From the NCBI GenBank assembly GCA_030847615.1, contig JAUMIR010000004.1, positions 74,803,001 to 74,867,000 of the forward strand: a DNA stretch of 64,000 nucleotides, read 5' to 3'. Position 1 is the stretch's first letter. Every line of letters begins with the position of its first letter. The stretch comes from Gambelia wislizenii. Taxonomy: Eukaryota; Chordata; Lepidosauria; Squamata; Crotaphytidae. Below the pieces are notes generated by a model. The model did no database searches and had not been told where the DNA came from. It saw nothing but the letters and a program-made list of their open reading frames with translations. The position numbers and the translations under genes were made by a program. This document shows, piece by piece, positions 33,115-44,982 of the stretch.

Positions 33115-35213
33115 ACAGTTTATTATTTAACTACAGTGTTTTAATGCATTTAACTGAGGTGTTTTATTGATCTTTAATGTTTTAATTATATTATAGGCTT
33201 TTCATTACTGTTTTTAACTCATCTTTGTAGTTATCTGCCTTTACCACTATTTTAGTGGAACCAGGGGAATATAAATTAATCATATAAGTAAATAAACATC
33301 AATGGATCAATTGGTGGTGATTTGTAAGCTTTTTTTTTATACAGCCCACAACACACAGTACAACAAAAGATCAATGACAGTAAAACAACCATAATAGTTA
33401 AAAGAAAAGAAATGATGATCGGATTGCTTGAGCAGCCAGATAAAAGAGGCAGACAAAGATCCACACTGGAATTTATCAATAGTATCAAAGATGCTGTAGC
33501 AGAAAATTTTCTGAAGAGTCAGGCCATTTGACTAGATGATAATTTGGGTTTCATCCAGTTCTGTGATTCTGTGGATGGCTAGAGGGATTAATTAAACTTG
33601 AAAGCCCACTTCTTAAACCTCTAGAAGGGGAGAGGAGAGGCAGGCCTCCTGAGAGAAAGATTTCTGAGTCTGGCCACAACAATTAATTTTTTTTAAAAAA
33701 AAAACTCCCTCATGTAACAATCAACTTTTCTTCAGAGATTGGTGGAACATAGAGTAATGCCACCTTAGCTGCTCTCAGTGGGCAAGCAGGATCATACACA
33801 GCAGCTGCCATACAAAATCTAAAATTCAGAAAAAATGTGATACCTTTATTGGCCAACCAAATGCAAAACACATGATGCAATCTTTTGAAGCTGTACTGGC
33901 TGTACAGTTTCCACATTGCTCTATGCATATCAGCCAATAGTAATCAGAGCTTCTTTAAAGTGAGACAAGCTATTTGGGTGGCAGAAAAAAAGTCTGCCCA
34001 GCAATTAAGAAGAGGACAGAAAGCATCTACCCAGAATAGGAAAAGAGGCAGATGACCTACTACAAGATTAGAAAGGCTTGTTCTGTCCTGGAGAAGAGGT
34101 ATACATGTGCCGTACAAGATTTTTAACCTGGATGGGTTCCAAGGAAGTATTGAAAGCAGGGAAGCAGGGAATCCCAGTAGCAATTGCCCATGCTATGTCA
34201 CAAGCTGCTTTGAAAATACAAGTCCAAAGCAACCTTGGCTGCAAGGAAGTAGCCATATGGTTCTTCAGATTTTTCTTGGTGACCAAATGCTCCAAACTGT
34301 GGGCATTCTTCAGAATGGACTTTTGGCTCCATCTGACTGTGACTGCTTACATTCAGTGGCAGGAGAGTGTCTTTATTTGCTGCTAGGACATGTTTGGCAG
34401 ATTTATCTAGAAGCCTCTGGGGCATTGTGTAAATCTGGCAGAGATTCAGAAGAATGACCAAATACTGAATGAGGACAAACCACAGAGAGCATGATCTAAA
34501 ATGGGTCTAGAATGAATACTGAATAGGAGCCAAGGTTTAAAGGGACATGACATCACCATCATTAATTACCAGTACTGTTCAGTTGCTGCTCAGAAATAAA
34601 TCAAGCATTTTCATTGTCCTCCAAGCAGATGGAAAGAGCAATTGTTTTCCTAACAGACTCTCCTTGACTTTGCAATTTCTTTTATCAATCTTGATCATTA
34701 ATGGGTAGAAAGGACAGTATTATGCCATGCTTATCTGTAAACCTTTTCATTTTGCAGAGTGCTTTATAATTCTTGTTTCATTTGCATCTTCACAAGAATC
34801 TGGTGGGTTAGACTGCCATTCCCAATATGTTTACCTGGAAGTGAGCCTTATTGGATCCAAATGGGGTCTATCTCTTAGTAGACATGTGCAGGATTATCCT
34901 GTTAATTGACAATTTCATCACAAAAGGAGCCAGGTACAGCACTGATTTGAACCTAGGTCAATGTTTTTTGTTCCCAAATGCCCTTAAATGCCCTCTGGGG
35001 TTGGGGGCATTTTGACACATTTTGCTCCCCTGCCTGGGCCATTATGGGATCAGTAGAGGCCTTTTTTTACTAACAAGAAGTCAACCAGAACTGACTACTT
35101 ATCAGTTTTTAAAAAGGCCCTTCCCAGGAATAAAATCATCAGGGGGGCTTAAAAAGTGTCAAAATGTCCCCACACCCCTAGAATGTCTATGGGGGTATTG
35201 GGGGACAAAAATA

Positions 35214-35215
<2 letters not shown>
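33115..35215. other. Mostly unassigned stretch with small repeat remnants
   Basis: 33829-33910 resembles a Penelope terminal fragment (GTGATACCTTTATTGGCCAA). GGCATTTTGACACATTTTG at 35005 and AAAGTGTCAAAATGTCCCC at 35152-35170 form an inverted pair suggesting a small DNA element of about 170 bp. Overlapping frames of up to 116 codons at 34068-34461 on both strands show no recognisable domain. Confidence 0.45.

Positions 35216-35244
<29 letters not shown>
35216..35244. repeat. (GT)n microsatellite
   Basis: About 14 uninterrupted GT units. Confidence 0.98.
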
Positions 35245-35246
<2 letters not shown>

Positions 35247-36453
35247 GGGGTATGGCCCTCCAGGATCTCCTACCCTACCCACAGTTGCGCCCCCCCCTGC
35301 TATAATGCCACATTCTGTTGTTTGTTCATTTCTCAAATAATTTCTCCCATCCATCATTATGCACTAAGGCACTAATTTTAGTGCTACCACTATAGCGAAA
35401 ACATTAACTATTTACACCACCCACTTTTGACTTAATTGTGGTGCTTGTGGTAATCCAATCACCCTTCAAGGGTTTTCTTGCAGCACTAGTAATGTATGTA
35501 ATATTACCAGGATCGCACCTCTCAATGTCTACCCTCTGTCATTGCCATGTAATTATATAGGGATTCATAGTGACACTTGATGTGAAGATATTAGTTCTGT
35601 AAGGGCATAGAGCATAATTCCTGCCTGAAATTCCCAACAATGGGGAGGATCCTCTACCATAGCCTCATTGGCCTTTGCCACATGACATAGTTGAAAAGGT
35701 TCTGACTAGTGGCTCCCATGAGATTAGAAACCTGGGTGTGACTCTAATTTATGGCAGAACATTCATTATGAGGAAAGCAGATAGTATTGCAGACTAGCCT
35801 CAAGGTTGTCATGACAGAAAGGAGAGATACTTTCTGTCCACCCTGTTCTAGACTAGCCTGGCTGTCTCTCAGAAAAGTTGCAACAAAGCTTCAGCTACAC
35901 AGAATTGCTACTACTCATACAAACAGATACAAATAAACTGTCAAATGAATTGATTTACTTTAGATTATAATTCATGTACTCCAGTTGAGTAAAACCTCAT
36001 TCGTAATCTAAGTATATAATAAGAATGATCAGCCAGAGACCTGGAGATAAAATAAAGAGGGCTTTTGATTTTGTGAACTCCCATTTTGGAAATCTCAGAC
36101 ACATCTTTGCATTTCTGTTCATCCACCCTGAGAATGTCTCTTCACTCACTTTAAAGTCATCTGCCTTTAATTACCTTCCTGGCTCACAATAAAGTATATA
36201 GTATCTAGCTATATTTGCGTACACACCACTGAAATCATTAAGATTTACTCATGCATAATCTCACTGCAAGATTGTGCTCTTTGTAAACTGTGTATAGAGC
36301 TATCAATTTTCATGTATTCTGCTGGAAACTCTTAAAACATGTCTTTTTGTTCCTCACAAAATTAGGACTCTATTGGGCTATCTGTACTATGCAGTGGAGG
36401 TTAATTTTAACAAAAACAGACTTTCAGCTCCTGCCATATGATCCATGTTAATA
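35245..36453. other. Unassigned non-coding stretch
   Basis: No repeat ends or coding signal recognised. Confidence 0.4.
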
Positions 36454-36697
36454 AATCCTATGTGAGGTCGAAGGCTTTCACGGCCAGCATCCATAGATTT
36501 TCCTTGGGTTTTTTCTCGGCTGTGAGACTGTGTTCTGGAATAGTTTCTTTCTGACATTTCGCCTGCATCTGTGGCTGGCATCTTCAGAGAATGAACATGC
36601 CAGCCACAGATGCAGGTGAAACGTCAGAAAGAAACTATTCCAGAACACGGTCTCACAGCCCTGAAAAAAAACAAGGAAAATCTATAATCCTATGTGA
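36454..36697. mobile_element. 220-bp hairpin made of two Penelope 3' ends, with 12-bp target duplication
   Basis: AATCCTATGTGA at 36454-36465 and 36686-36697 bounds the insertion. Both arms are the terminal ~100 bases of the Penelope family seen at 30820 and 39150, in opposite orientation. GCCTGCATCTGTGGCTGGCA in the left arm faces GCCAGCCACAGATGCAGGTG in the right arm. AGTTTCTTTCTGAC and GTGTTCTGGAATAG are mirrored likewise. Only a few bases (GAATGAACAT) form the loop. Nothing is encoded, yet the duplication shows it inserted as a unit. Confidence 0.92.
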
Positions 36698-36761
36698 ATT
36701 TAGCTAAACCAATATGGTTAAGATAGTAACTCATTTCTCCAGTCCTCCATATAAAATTGAA

Positions 36762-37230
36762 GCCTTTAAGAACATGAAAAGCACTACGCTGAGTCAGATC
36801 AAACACCTATCTAGACCAACATGCTGGTTTTATTCCCACAGTGGCCAACAAGTAGTCTGTGGAAAACAAGCAGGATGTGAATATAATTTTTGTTCATCAG
36901 CAGCTGGTACTGAGAGGCATACAACCCGTGACATGAGATATAACATATGAATATTGTCTCCAGTAGCCATTGGTAGCCTTCACCTCCATGTCTTTGAAGT
37001 CACCGGAGAAAATGGTGGAGCTTATGTTGTAAATATTGCTGACAGAGAGATCCAGAAAGTGACAGAAATCACTGGGCATATATATACTCTTGCTGTTTTT
37101 TTGTTTTGTTTTGTTTTGTTTGTTTTTAATGAATATTGAGGATGATAATATCTTGACCAAAGATTAATTCTGGCATAACCTGTAGTGGTCAGTTGGTCAT
37201 TCTGTTCCATTCATCCAAAGGAGAACATTT
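36762..37230 (+). repeat. Reptile/bird-type dispersed repeat, second copy
   Basis: AAGAACATGAAAAGCACTAC, GCTGAGTCAGATCAAAC, ACAGTGGCCAACAAGTAG, GCAGCTGGTACTGAGAGGC and CCATTGGTAGCC follow the same order as the family at 23765-24440. It is diverged. Frames within it on both strands are shadows. Confidence 0.55.
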
Positions 37231-37368
37231 CATCAGATATATCCACTCAACTATATTAGAGGTGATTCTGTGAAGCAGAACCACTCATGGACCCACTTCA
37301 ATTTGTGATATTATCCATAAATAATTTATAATGATAATCTATGTAAAACAACATTTATGTGTATGTTC

Positions 37369-37510
37369 AGCCAGTGTGGCATATTGGTTAAGAGTGAGAG
37401 TTTGAGACTTGAGAGACACTGCTCCATGAACCTATTATAAATTGCTACTGCCCCATGGCTGCAATTAGCACTTTTTCAAAAAAAAAAAAAGAAGAAGAAG
37501 AAGAAGAAAA
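37369..37510 (+). repeat. SINE head fragment and (AAG)n run
   Basis: CAGCCAGTGTGGCATATTGG with GTTAAGAGTGAGAG resembles the tRNA-like head of the CORE-type SINE without its body. A poly-A and (AAG)n run follows at 37477-37508. Confidence 0.5.
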
Positions 37511-38953
37511 ACAGATAAGCCTTTTCATGGATCTCATCATCAGTCACCTCTAATTTAGATAACATTCACTCTGGAAACACTGGTCCTATCCTTTCTTGGA
37601 TAGAACTAGCTATGTTTCCCAGTGTTGCTCTGATACAGTTTTTAAAATGAATGGCTGGACTGTGTCAACTTGCCATTCAGTTGCTTCATACCCTTTATGA
37701 CTGAAGCCTGAAACACTGGGTAGTATGAAAAACACAGAACTGTAATTAGTTCAGTTAATTATGCTTCAAGACAGGTGGCCTCTTATATGAAATGACTACT
37801 GTACCCAGATTAGATATTCTTTCAAACTTTAGAATGTGTTCGATAAGGGATCATCAGAACCAGAATCCTCTATGAATCAATCAGATATATATGCTCCAAA
37901 AGGGTCCTTTTCTTTACCCTTCTGCCCTTTTAAAATCCTAAAACCTTGTCCTATCACATTTTAAAGCCACTGCATCAGGAAATGGTAAAGGCCATCTCTC
38001 TCTCTGGCTCAGGTGTTCCTCAAGACAGCAGTAGCAGAAGGTAGATCTGAGTCTATCAAACTCCTGGGTGGTTTGCTGTAGGACAGGAAGGTTTTTAAAA
38101 ACTCCCTCTTGTCTTAACAGTCACAACGTTTGAGGAGTGGGGATTTTCTTCTATAAATTAGCTTGCTGAAAAAGAAAACTTTGGGAAAACCAGTACTGGA
38201 TTTTGAGATGAAAAGTCTTGGGTGAGCATTCTTCTGGCACCAATAATAAATTCCTGGGCACACACTCAGAAGCACCTTGTTCCTTAGCTCTTAGTACATG
38301 TTTGTTTATCTGACCCATTACTCTGTACCTGGGCTCCAGTTGTGGGAATTCCAGAGTTTTAATTAAACACAAAGCAGATTCTGCAGTCATGGAATCTGCC
38401 CGTTTAAGAGATTTTTCTATATTTGCCCTTCTATGTGCCAAGGTAGCCAAATAAAGAAGCATGGCATTTATTGAACAGAAATAATTTGCCAAGCTAAGAA
38501 GAGATATGAGCTACCATGTGTGTGTGTGCACATACGCGCATACACACACAACAAAGGGCTAAAACATTTTGTTGACTGAGGCAAAGGACAAGCTGACACC
38601 CCACCCCTATCCACATACAAAAGCAAACTGGATCGTCAGCTGAAGTTTACTTCAGTCATGGTTACGGAAGAGTGTCCTCTGTTGTCCCTAAGGGTACCAG
38701 ACTAGTTTAAGGAGTAACTCTGCCCTACAAACAAAGGGCTTGTCTGCATGGAGGGGAAAAATGGACTGCTCCACAGTAATAGCAAGTGGCAGCAGCTGAG
38801 ACCTGTCTTAATGGTTTTACAGCCCCCATAAACTTTGCATGCCTGTAGCTGAGACAGTGGCCATGAGTGGATTACTTGTGTTTTTAAATTTGCCACTGCC
38901 ACTTTTTTTTTTTAAACTATTTCTATGGTGCACACAAGCGATATTCCATCTTT

Positions 38954-38955
<2 letters not shown>
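37511..38955. other. Unassigned non-coding stretch
   Basis: No repeat boundaries recognised. The 113-codon frame at 38151-38492 (minus strand) has no domain I can identify. Confidence 0.4.

Positions 38956-38990
<35 letters not shown>
38956..38990. repeat. (GA)n microsatellite
   Basis: About 17 GA units. Unlike the LINE tails, no LINE terminus adjoins it. Confidence 0.97.
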
Positions 38991-38994
<4 letters not shown>

Positions 38995-39149
38995 CAAATC
39001 CCCATTTTATCACCTTAGCAATAACTCACTAAGGTGAAAATCCAACATGGTGGCAGCAGGTGCTTGTCCTATAACCCAGCCCTGCCCTTTGCGCTCATCC
39101 AGCCAATCAAGTTTGCACTTTGTCGTGTACGGGGAAGTGATTCATGTAC

Positions 39150-40130
39150 GGGGAAGCTACACTAGAACTCCAATCATCACCCAGGACAAAAAAAAGAAGC
39201 ACAATAAAAACATTGGTAGACCGTGCAAAAAGGATCAGTGAATCCCACTACCTGGAGGATGAACTGAGGCACCTAAACTCAGCCCTACAGGCTAATGGTT
39301 ACTCCAGATCAGACATCACAAGAGCAGCCAGACCCAGAAAAAAAACCCCACAAGAATGAAGAATGAAGAAGAAAAACAGCCACCCAAAGGGAAGGTATTT
39401 TTACCATACATCAAAGGAGTCACAGACAGAATAGGGAAACTGATGAGGAAACACAACCTCCAAACAATCTATAGACCAACCAAAAAAAATCCAAGAAATG
39501 CTACACTCAGCAAAGGACAAAAAAGACCCTCTCACAGCTGCAGGAGTTTACCGCGTACCATGCAGATGTGGACAAGTTTATATAGGGACCACTGAACGCA
39601 GTGTGTAAACACGAATCAAGGAACATGAGAGACACTGCAGACTGGGCCAGCCAGAAAAATCAACAGTAGCAGAACATGTGATAAACCAACCTGGACACAA
39701 AGTGCTATTTGAAAACACAGAAATTCTAGACCAGACCAACAACTATCATGTCAGAATGCACAGAGAAGCTATTGAAATCCACAAACACCTGGACAACTTC
39801 AACAGGAAAGAAGAAACCTTAAAAGTAAACAAAATCTGGCTCCCAGTTTTGAAATACAATAGAATCAAAACTCAACACTTGCAAAGGAATTCCACCCAGG
39901 GACAGGAGGATTTCCAGCAGATAATGGCCCATCAACCAACCATCAGCCAAACAGACACTAATGAACCTTGCATTTCTATACTCAGAAACTAACCATTCAA
40001 TTACACAAATGTATATATACTCCCCAACAGGGGTTCACAGCATATAAACTCCACACACACTCCTACCCAACTATTCTCTGAGGATGCCAGCCACAGATGC
40101 AGGTGAAATGTCAGAAAGAAACTATTCCAA
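39150..40130 (+). mobile_element. Penelope-like element 3' half with GIY-YIG endonuclease remnant
   Basis: In order: TLVDRAKRISE and HLNSALQANGYSRSDI from the RT C-terminus; a frameshifted FLPYIKGVTDRIGKLMRKHN; then GVYRVPCRCGQVYIG from 39543, the GIY-YIG nuclease core, followed by TTERSV and an in-frame stop at about 39606; then TRIKEHERHCRLGQ, VAEHVINQPGHKVLF and KVNKIWLPVLKYN. The stop and frameshift inactivate it. The 3' end is the GCCAGCCACAGATGCAGG segment near 40085-40130. The 5' limit is unclear. Confidence 0.9.
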
Positions 40131-40589
40131 TGTCTCGATGTATTGTGAAGGAGGGGGGCCAAAAAGAGAAAAAACTATGTGAGAAAATCCTTCACAGCCT
40201 TCCCTCAGAAAAGGAGCTGTGAGGGGTATTTTCACCATAAAGACAACCTCCCCAAAAGGAGGGAGAGAGGAATGTCCAAAAGACTCAGCATTTAGAGGGC
40301 AGGGGGCTACAACCTAGCATCTGCTGCCTTAGGCGTTTGCCTCAGTGTATTTCATAGGAGGGCTGCCTATGTTTGTGTATACAAACACAGAGCTTAAAAC
40401 ACAAATATTTCAGCAGCTGTGTGTGTGTGTGTGTAATCTGACTGGAAACTCTTCAGAACTGTAACAAAGCAACCGCACATTTCCCTCCTTTTGCCTGAGG
40501 AAAAATAAATATTTCTCCCCATTTGAAAGTTAGGGACACGGTGGTGTGGGGAGGGGAGAAGAGGGGAGTCAAATCAGAAATTAAAAAAA
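40131..40589. other. Unassigned non-coding stretch upstream of the CpG-rich region
   Basis: Contains a (GT)n run at 40420-40434. No gene seen. Confidence 0.4.
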
Positions 40590-41050
40590 GAAAAGAGGGC
40601 TCCAGGAAGCACAGCGAGCGAGCGTTTATCAGCCACCCTCTTGCCAAAGGCTCAAATTCTGCTGAGCTCAGGCAAGGGATTTTCCAGTCCTGGGAAGCGT
40701 TTAGGCTGCCCATTGTTTCAGGGATTAGCATTCAGTGTGACAGAGAACAGCTGTTGCCTCCCTCGCCCCTCCTCTCGCTCTCAGCCAATCAGCGTCGCGG
40801 CACTCTGAGCCCAAATTAGGAAGGCATTTCCCTTCCTGCTTAGGCGGCTTCTGACGTGGCCGAGCAGGGCGCGCGTCAGCAAGAGCGGCAGGCGCAGCAG
40901 CAGCTCCCCGGGTGGTGGTTGGGAAGCGCTTGTGGAAAACATGTGACGTAGGAGAGGAGCCGGGCTGTCGAGGGCAACAGGTCGTTGGTTCTCGCAAGGG
41001 GGTGGGGACTGTGGGGACTGTGGGGAGGGGAAGGAAGGGTCGACGATAGT
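40590..41050. promoter_or_regulatory. Candidate CpG-island promoter
   Basis: CpG density is far above the flanks (GCGAGCGAGCG near 40613, GGGCGCGCGTCAGC near 40868). No transposon ends are visible. A CCAAT box in NF-Y context lies at 40784-40788 (CAGCCAATCAGCG), a CRE-like TGACGTGG at 40852, and GTGACGTA next to an E-box-like CATGTG near 40942. There is no TATA box at a convincing position. Short frames on both strands (for example 40725-41054, minus) could include a non-coding first exon but show no protein motif. Direction and target gene cannot be told. Caution: two DNA transposons here (6483, 20416) are also GC-rich. Confidence 0.5.
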
Positions 41051-41140
41051 TCATCAGTCAGAAACAAGGTGGATATAAATTAGTTTTAAAGGAATACCTG
41101 TACAACAATGTAAATTTGACCTGTTGTTGCATACAACATG

Positions 41141-41356
41141 CTAGTGCATCTACGCTACACAAATAATCCACTTTGAAACTGGATTATTCGCCATGGCTCC
41201 TTCCTATGGAATCGTGGGATCTGTAGTTTGATGAGATGCCCCCCTCTTTGGCAGAGAAATCATTGTGAAACTACAAATCCCAGGATTCCATAGGAAGGAG
41301 CCATGGGAAATAATCCAGTTTCAGGCTGGATTATTTGTATACTGTAGATGCACCCA
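41141..41356. mobile_element. Palindromic MITE
   Basis: The left arm (GTGCATCTACGCTACACAA, AATAATCCACTTTG, CCATGGCTCCTTCCTATGGA) is mirrored by the right arm (TCCATAGGAAGGAGCCATGG, AATAATCCAGTTTC, TGTAGATGCAC) over about 95 bases each. The flanking triplets CTA and CCA may be a decayed 3-bp duplication. The arm motif CCTATGGAAT is shared with the MITE at 19275-19503, so the two may be related. Confidence 0.75.
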
Positions 41357-42670
41357 GTTTGGAAAGGATTTTTTTTTTTTTAAAGTGTGGAGACTGTGAG
41401 CAAACTTTAGAGCTCAGCTTTCCTTGGTGGGGTTTATGGATGGCTTGGGGTATGTGTGTGTTCATTTAATACAGTGGCTGTTAGAGTTAGCACAAACTGA
41501 TGAATTTGAGGACACGGTGCATCTGTATACAAACCTGGTGAATACTGTGACTATGTTCATAGCAACTTTTTCCCTCTGCAAAGCAGGCTAAATGGAGTGA
41601 GGGACAGGAGTTTGCATCTGCTCAAATCAAATCTCCAAAGACACAAAAACTTCTGATCTGAGTATTTGTATCAAATCAGTTCAAGCTCCAGAACCAATGA
41701 TGCTTCAAACTAGGCTTGGAGTTAGTAGTCCTTCAAATAGAGTAAGGTTGGGTAGAAATGTGCCTTTTGGGATGTTCCTGTTCCCATCAGCCTCAGGCCA
41801 AAGGTAAGAGTTAATGCAAATAGTAGCATAGCAACATCAGGAGTGATGCCCTCAAGTGGAATCTGAGGTTGAATCTGAGATCTGTCTCTGGGCACCAGCC
41901 ATAACTGCTGCTGTTTTAAAAAGAGTAGGCCCTCCTGGCTTGGCAGAAGGATATGGGGGAGGGGGGTCATTTCTAATTCTGATACCTAAAGCTACACCAC
42001 TGAGCTACTCTCTGTAAAGCAGACCATAGCCACGCTTAGACCTATTCACTTACTACTGCTATGAAACAGCTTTCTACAGTAAGTCTCCGCTTTGCATTAT
42101 CAATACAATATATTAAAGTATGGATAATTTAGATCCCACAGATTCTTCTTACACCATAGGCTGTGACTCTGTGGGGAGAAAGGAAGTGCAAATAAGATCC
42201 AAATCTATCACCAATGCAACATAGCTTGCATGAAGCGTTTTGTGCATTTTATTGGCCAACACAGGTATTGCTCTTTTGTGGGTTTTGTATTTTGTTTTAT
42301 TTTGCTAATATGAGGGTCATTGAGTTCAACCTTGCCTTGATTTGAACTGTCAAATAGGAAGAATAAACTCCTCTGCAATAAACAACCCATCCCTCTGCTG
42401 AACTGGTTGGGGAAGGCACTTTCTACAGTAAATATTTTCATTTACTAGCCTTCAGTCTTCAGTTCCACTGCTGTTAAAGGTGCAGATGTAGTTGCTGAAA
42501 GAAATGTTGATTTGGGTTGCAATCCTCTCTCCAGTTACTTGGGAGTAAGTTCTAAACTCTGTAGGAATTAGTACCGAATAAGAATGTTGTGTTAGTTAAC
42601 TTTCAACTTGGCATGGCATCCCTCAGCTTTGGTTAATCCTCAGTCTTCCCCAATTTGGGTGCTACTAGAT
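41357..42670. other. Mostly unassigned stretch
   Basis: 42215-42275 (CATGAAGCGTTTTGTGCATT, TTATTGGCCAACA) resembles a Penelope terminal fragment. Nothing else is recognised. Confidence 0.4.
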
Positions 42671-42895
42671 ATAGAATCATAGAATCATAGAATTGCAGAG
42701 TTGGAAGAGACCACGAGGGCCATCCAGTCCAACCCCCTGCCATGCAGGAAATCATGATCAAAGCATCCCCGACAGATGGCCATCCAGCCTCTGTTTAAAG
42801 ACCTCCAAGGAAGGAGACCCCACCACGCTCCGAGGGAGTGTGTTCCACTGCCGAACAGCTCTTACTGTCAAAAAGTTCCTCCTAATGTTGAGGAA
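42671..42895 (-). repeat. CR1 LINE 3' end
   Basis: Starts with repeated ATAGAATCATAGAAT, then GAGTTGGAAGAGACCACG, CAGATGGCCATCCAGCC and CTCTTACTGTCAAAAAG. This is the antisense of the CR1 3' region from the [11 protein letters not shown] codons to the terminus. It is well preserved and so rather young; 5'-truncated near 42895. Confidence 0.93.
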
Positions 42896-44495
42896 CTTTT
42901 TCAGAATATTTTATGAAAAGATTTGGAAATATTTTCTTTCAGAACGATGCATAAAATGTTTAAGACAGGGTGGCAATATATTTACTTCCCCAAAATGTCT
43001 AAAAAGCATGTTAGAGGAAGACATTTTCATAAGCCATTGTACAGTTTCTGATCACTGCAATTCTTGTCCTTGGTTGCCCCTTCTCAGTTCTCTGTATAAG
43101 AATGAGCATTTTATCTGTGCTTGACACTATGGAGAACTAGAGGAGAAAAAATATTTTTTCTTTTTTTGTAATGATGATTGTTTCTTCTGTTTTTATTGTG
43201 CTTTACTTGCTCTTAATAAGCTCAAAACCAAAGAGTTGCTTTATAGTTCAAGATCCTATAGTTCAATTTGTAACAAAAAAATAAAAATTTTAAAAAGGAA
43301 ATTCAATTTGTAATTATTGTTTGAATAAACTGTTCTTTTAACACACTAAACATGGTACTTTTATGCCAAACAAAATTATACATAATATATTTTATGTTAC
43401 TAAGGTAATAAAGTGACTTTCAATCTGTAAAGGGTGCTAACATAATTTATTTTTCCCCCTGAAAATTACCATCACTCCCCCATAAAACACTAGGGAAAAA
43501 AAATCTTCCCTGTGGCTTCAAAGTTTCCAGAAATTTTACATCTTTAGTTTTACCAGCAAGAAAAGAAAAGAAAAGAATGGATGAAAAAAAACCAAATAAA
43601 GCTTCAAGAGGACAAGAAACATATCTAGAGCTGAAAGAGGTTCCAAATGTGCTACTGTTAATGGCAATCTCAATTAATTTAGTGTTAACCTCATAAAATA
43701 AAAAATAAATTAAAAAAAATCAGCCATCCAACCAACCTTTGTGCTGGGACATTGAGGAGTAGGTAGGGCTCCTACCAAAACTCTTGAAAGGGGTGGGTAA
43801 GGTGTGGCCTACAGGACTTCTAAGTGCAGCCTCTGGAGTTCCTTAGAGACAGATTCCCCCTCCCAATTTTTTTTTATTTTGTTGGCTAATTTCCAATATT
43901 TTTTTTTGCCAAAAGCCCCCTCCAACTTGCAAATGCAGTGATTTGCTCCCATTATCCCCAGCTAGCATGGACCATGATATTTGGGGATAATGAGAGTTCT
44001 GCTCCAAAGTGCACTATGGCTCCAATTAAGGCCTGCTCCTCCACTTGCAATTGCACTCGTGTATACCAGGGATTAGCTCAGAGGACAAAGGAATGATGAA
44101 TTGATGAATGATAGATAGGTGGCGAAGTGTCTGCAATCTTTAATCATGGAAACAAAATTGAAGACAGAAACAGTGTTTCAAATAACATTGATCATGTAAC
44201 CATCCAGTCTCTCCTGATTACTGATTACTAATAAGAGTTAACATTTCTGGCAGAGAAAGACAAAAAAAAAAAAAAAGTATTAATAAGCAGTCCAGTGCAG
44301 CTCAGAACAATTTAGATGGACAAATTCTCTTTGTACAGAGCTGGCCTAGCATATTAAACTGATAGTGATTTCTTTTGAGTTAGAAACCATTCTTGTTCTG
44401 AGAAACTGTACAGCAATATAAAAGCATTTGAATTTGTGGAGAACTGCAAATCCTCACAATATTTTGTCTCTTGCATACAAAAAAGGAATTCCATG
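42896..44495. other. Unassigned AT-rich stretch
   Basis: Poly-A and poly-T runs (43140-43310, 43865-43910, 44260). No recognised repeat ends or domains. Confidence 0.4.
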
Positions 44496-44982
44496 GGGAG
44501 CCAGTGTGGTGTAATGGTTTGATGTTGGACTAAGGACTTTTTCGGATGCTGAAAAATAACGCAAGCAGCCTCGTCAGCTTGCAAGGCTGCTGCACTGCAA
44601 AGCATCAGTTTCGGATGACGCTCGCCCCTGCCAGTACTGTTGCGGTACCGCGGGGAGAGTTGAGCATCATATTTCCTTGATTTTTACTCACGAAAATCGT
44701 GAGTAAAAATCAAGGAAATATGACACTCAACTCTCCCCGCGGTACCGCAACAGTAACGGCAGGGGCGAGCGTCATCCGAAACTGACGCTTTGCAGCGCAG
44801 CAGCCTCGCAAGCTGAGGCTGCTTGCGTTACTTTTTAAACATCCTAAAAAGTCCTATGACTCTGGAGACCAGGGTTCAAATCAAGTCACACACAATCAGC
44901 TCTCAGAAAACCCTGTGATAGGGTCACCATAAGCTGGAAGCAACTTGAAGGCACACAACAACAACAACAACAACAACAACAC
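44496..44982 (+). repeat. CORE-type tRNA SINE split by a palindromic MITE
   Basis: The head GGAGCCAGTGTGGTGTAATG leads to TTGGACTA. After the MITE the SINE resumes with TATGACTCTGGAGACCAGGG, TTCAAATC, a deleted core, GGTCACCATAAGCTGG, TTGAAGGCACACAAC and an (AAC)n tail to 44982. Comparison with the intact copy at 4485 (GGACTATGACTCTGG) gives the pre-insertion site of the MITE directly. Confidence 0.88.
44531..44857. mobile_element. Palindromic MITE (GGACTTTTTC family), copy 2
   Basis: The element runs about 44534-44854, starting GGACTTTTTCGGATG and ending AAAAAGTCC. Flanking triplets are TAA and TAT (or TA if one extra A belongs to the element). The arms pair almost perfectly around 44693: ATTTTTACTCACG, TCAAGGAAATATGA, CTCTCCCCGCGGTACCGCAA, GGCAGGGGCGAGCGTCATCC. 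The arms are closer to identity than in copy 1, implying a younger insertion or correction between arms. Confidence 0.92.

Noticed and set aside
34068..34461. Possible exon with overlapping frames on both strands
   Set aside because: Neither strand shows a recognisable protein motif or convincing splice sites with codon bias; left unassigned.
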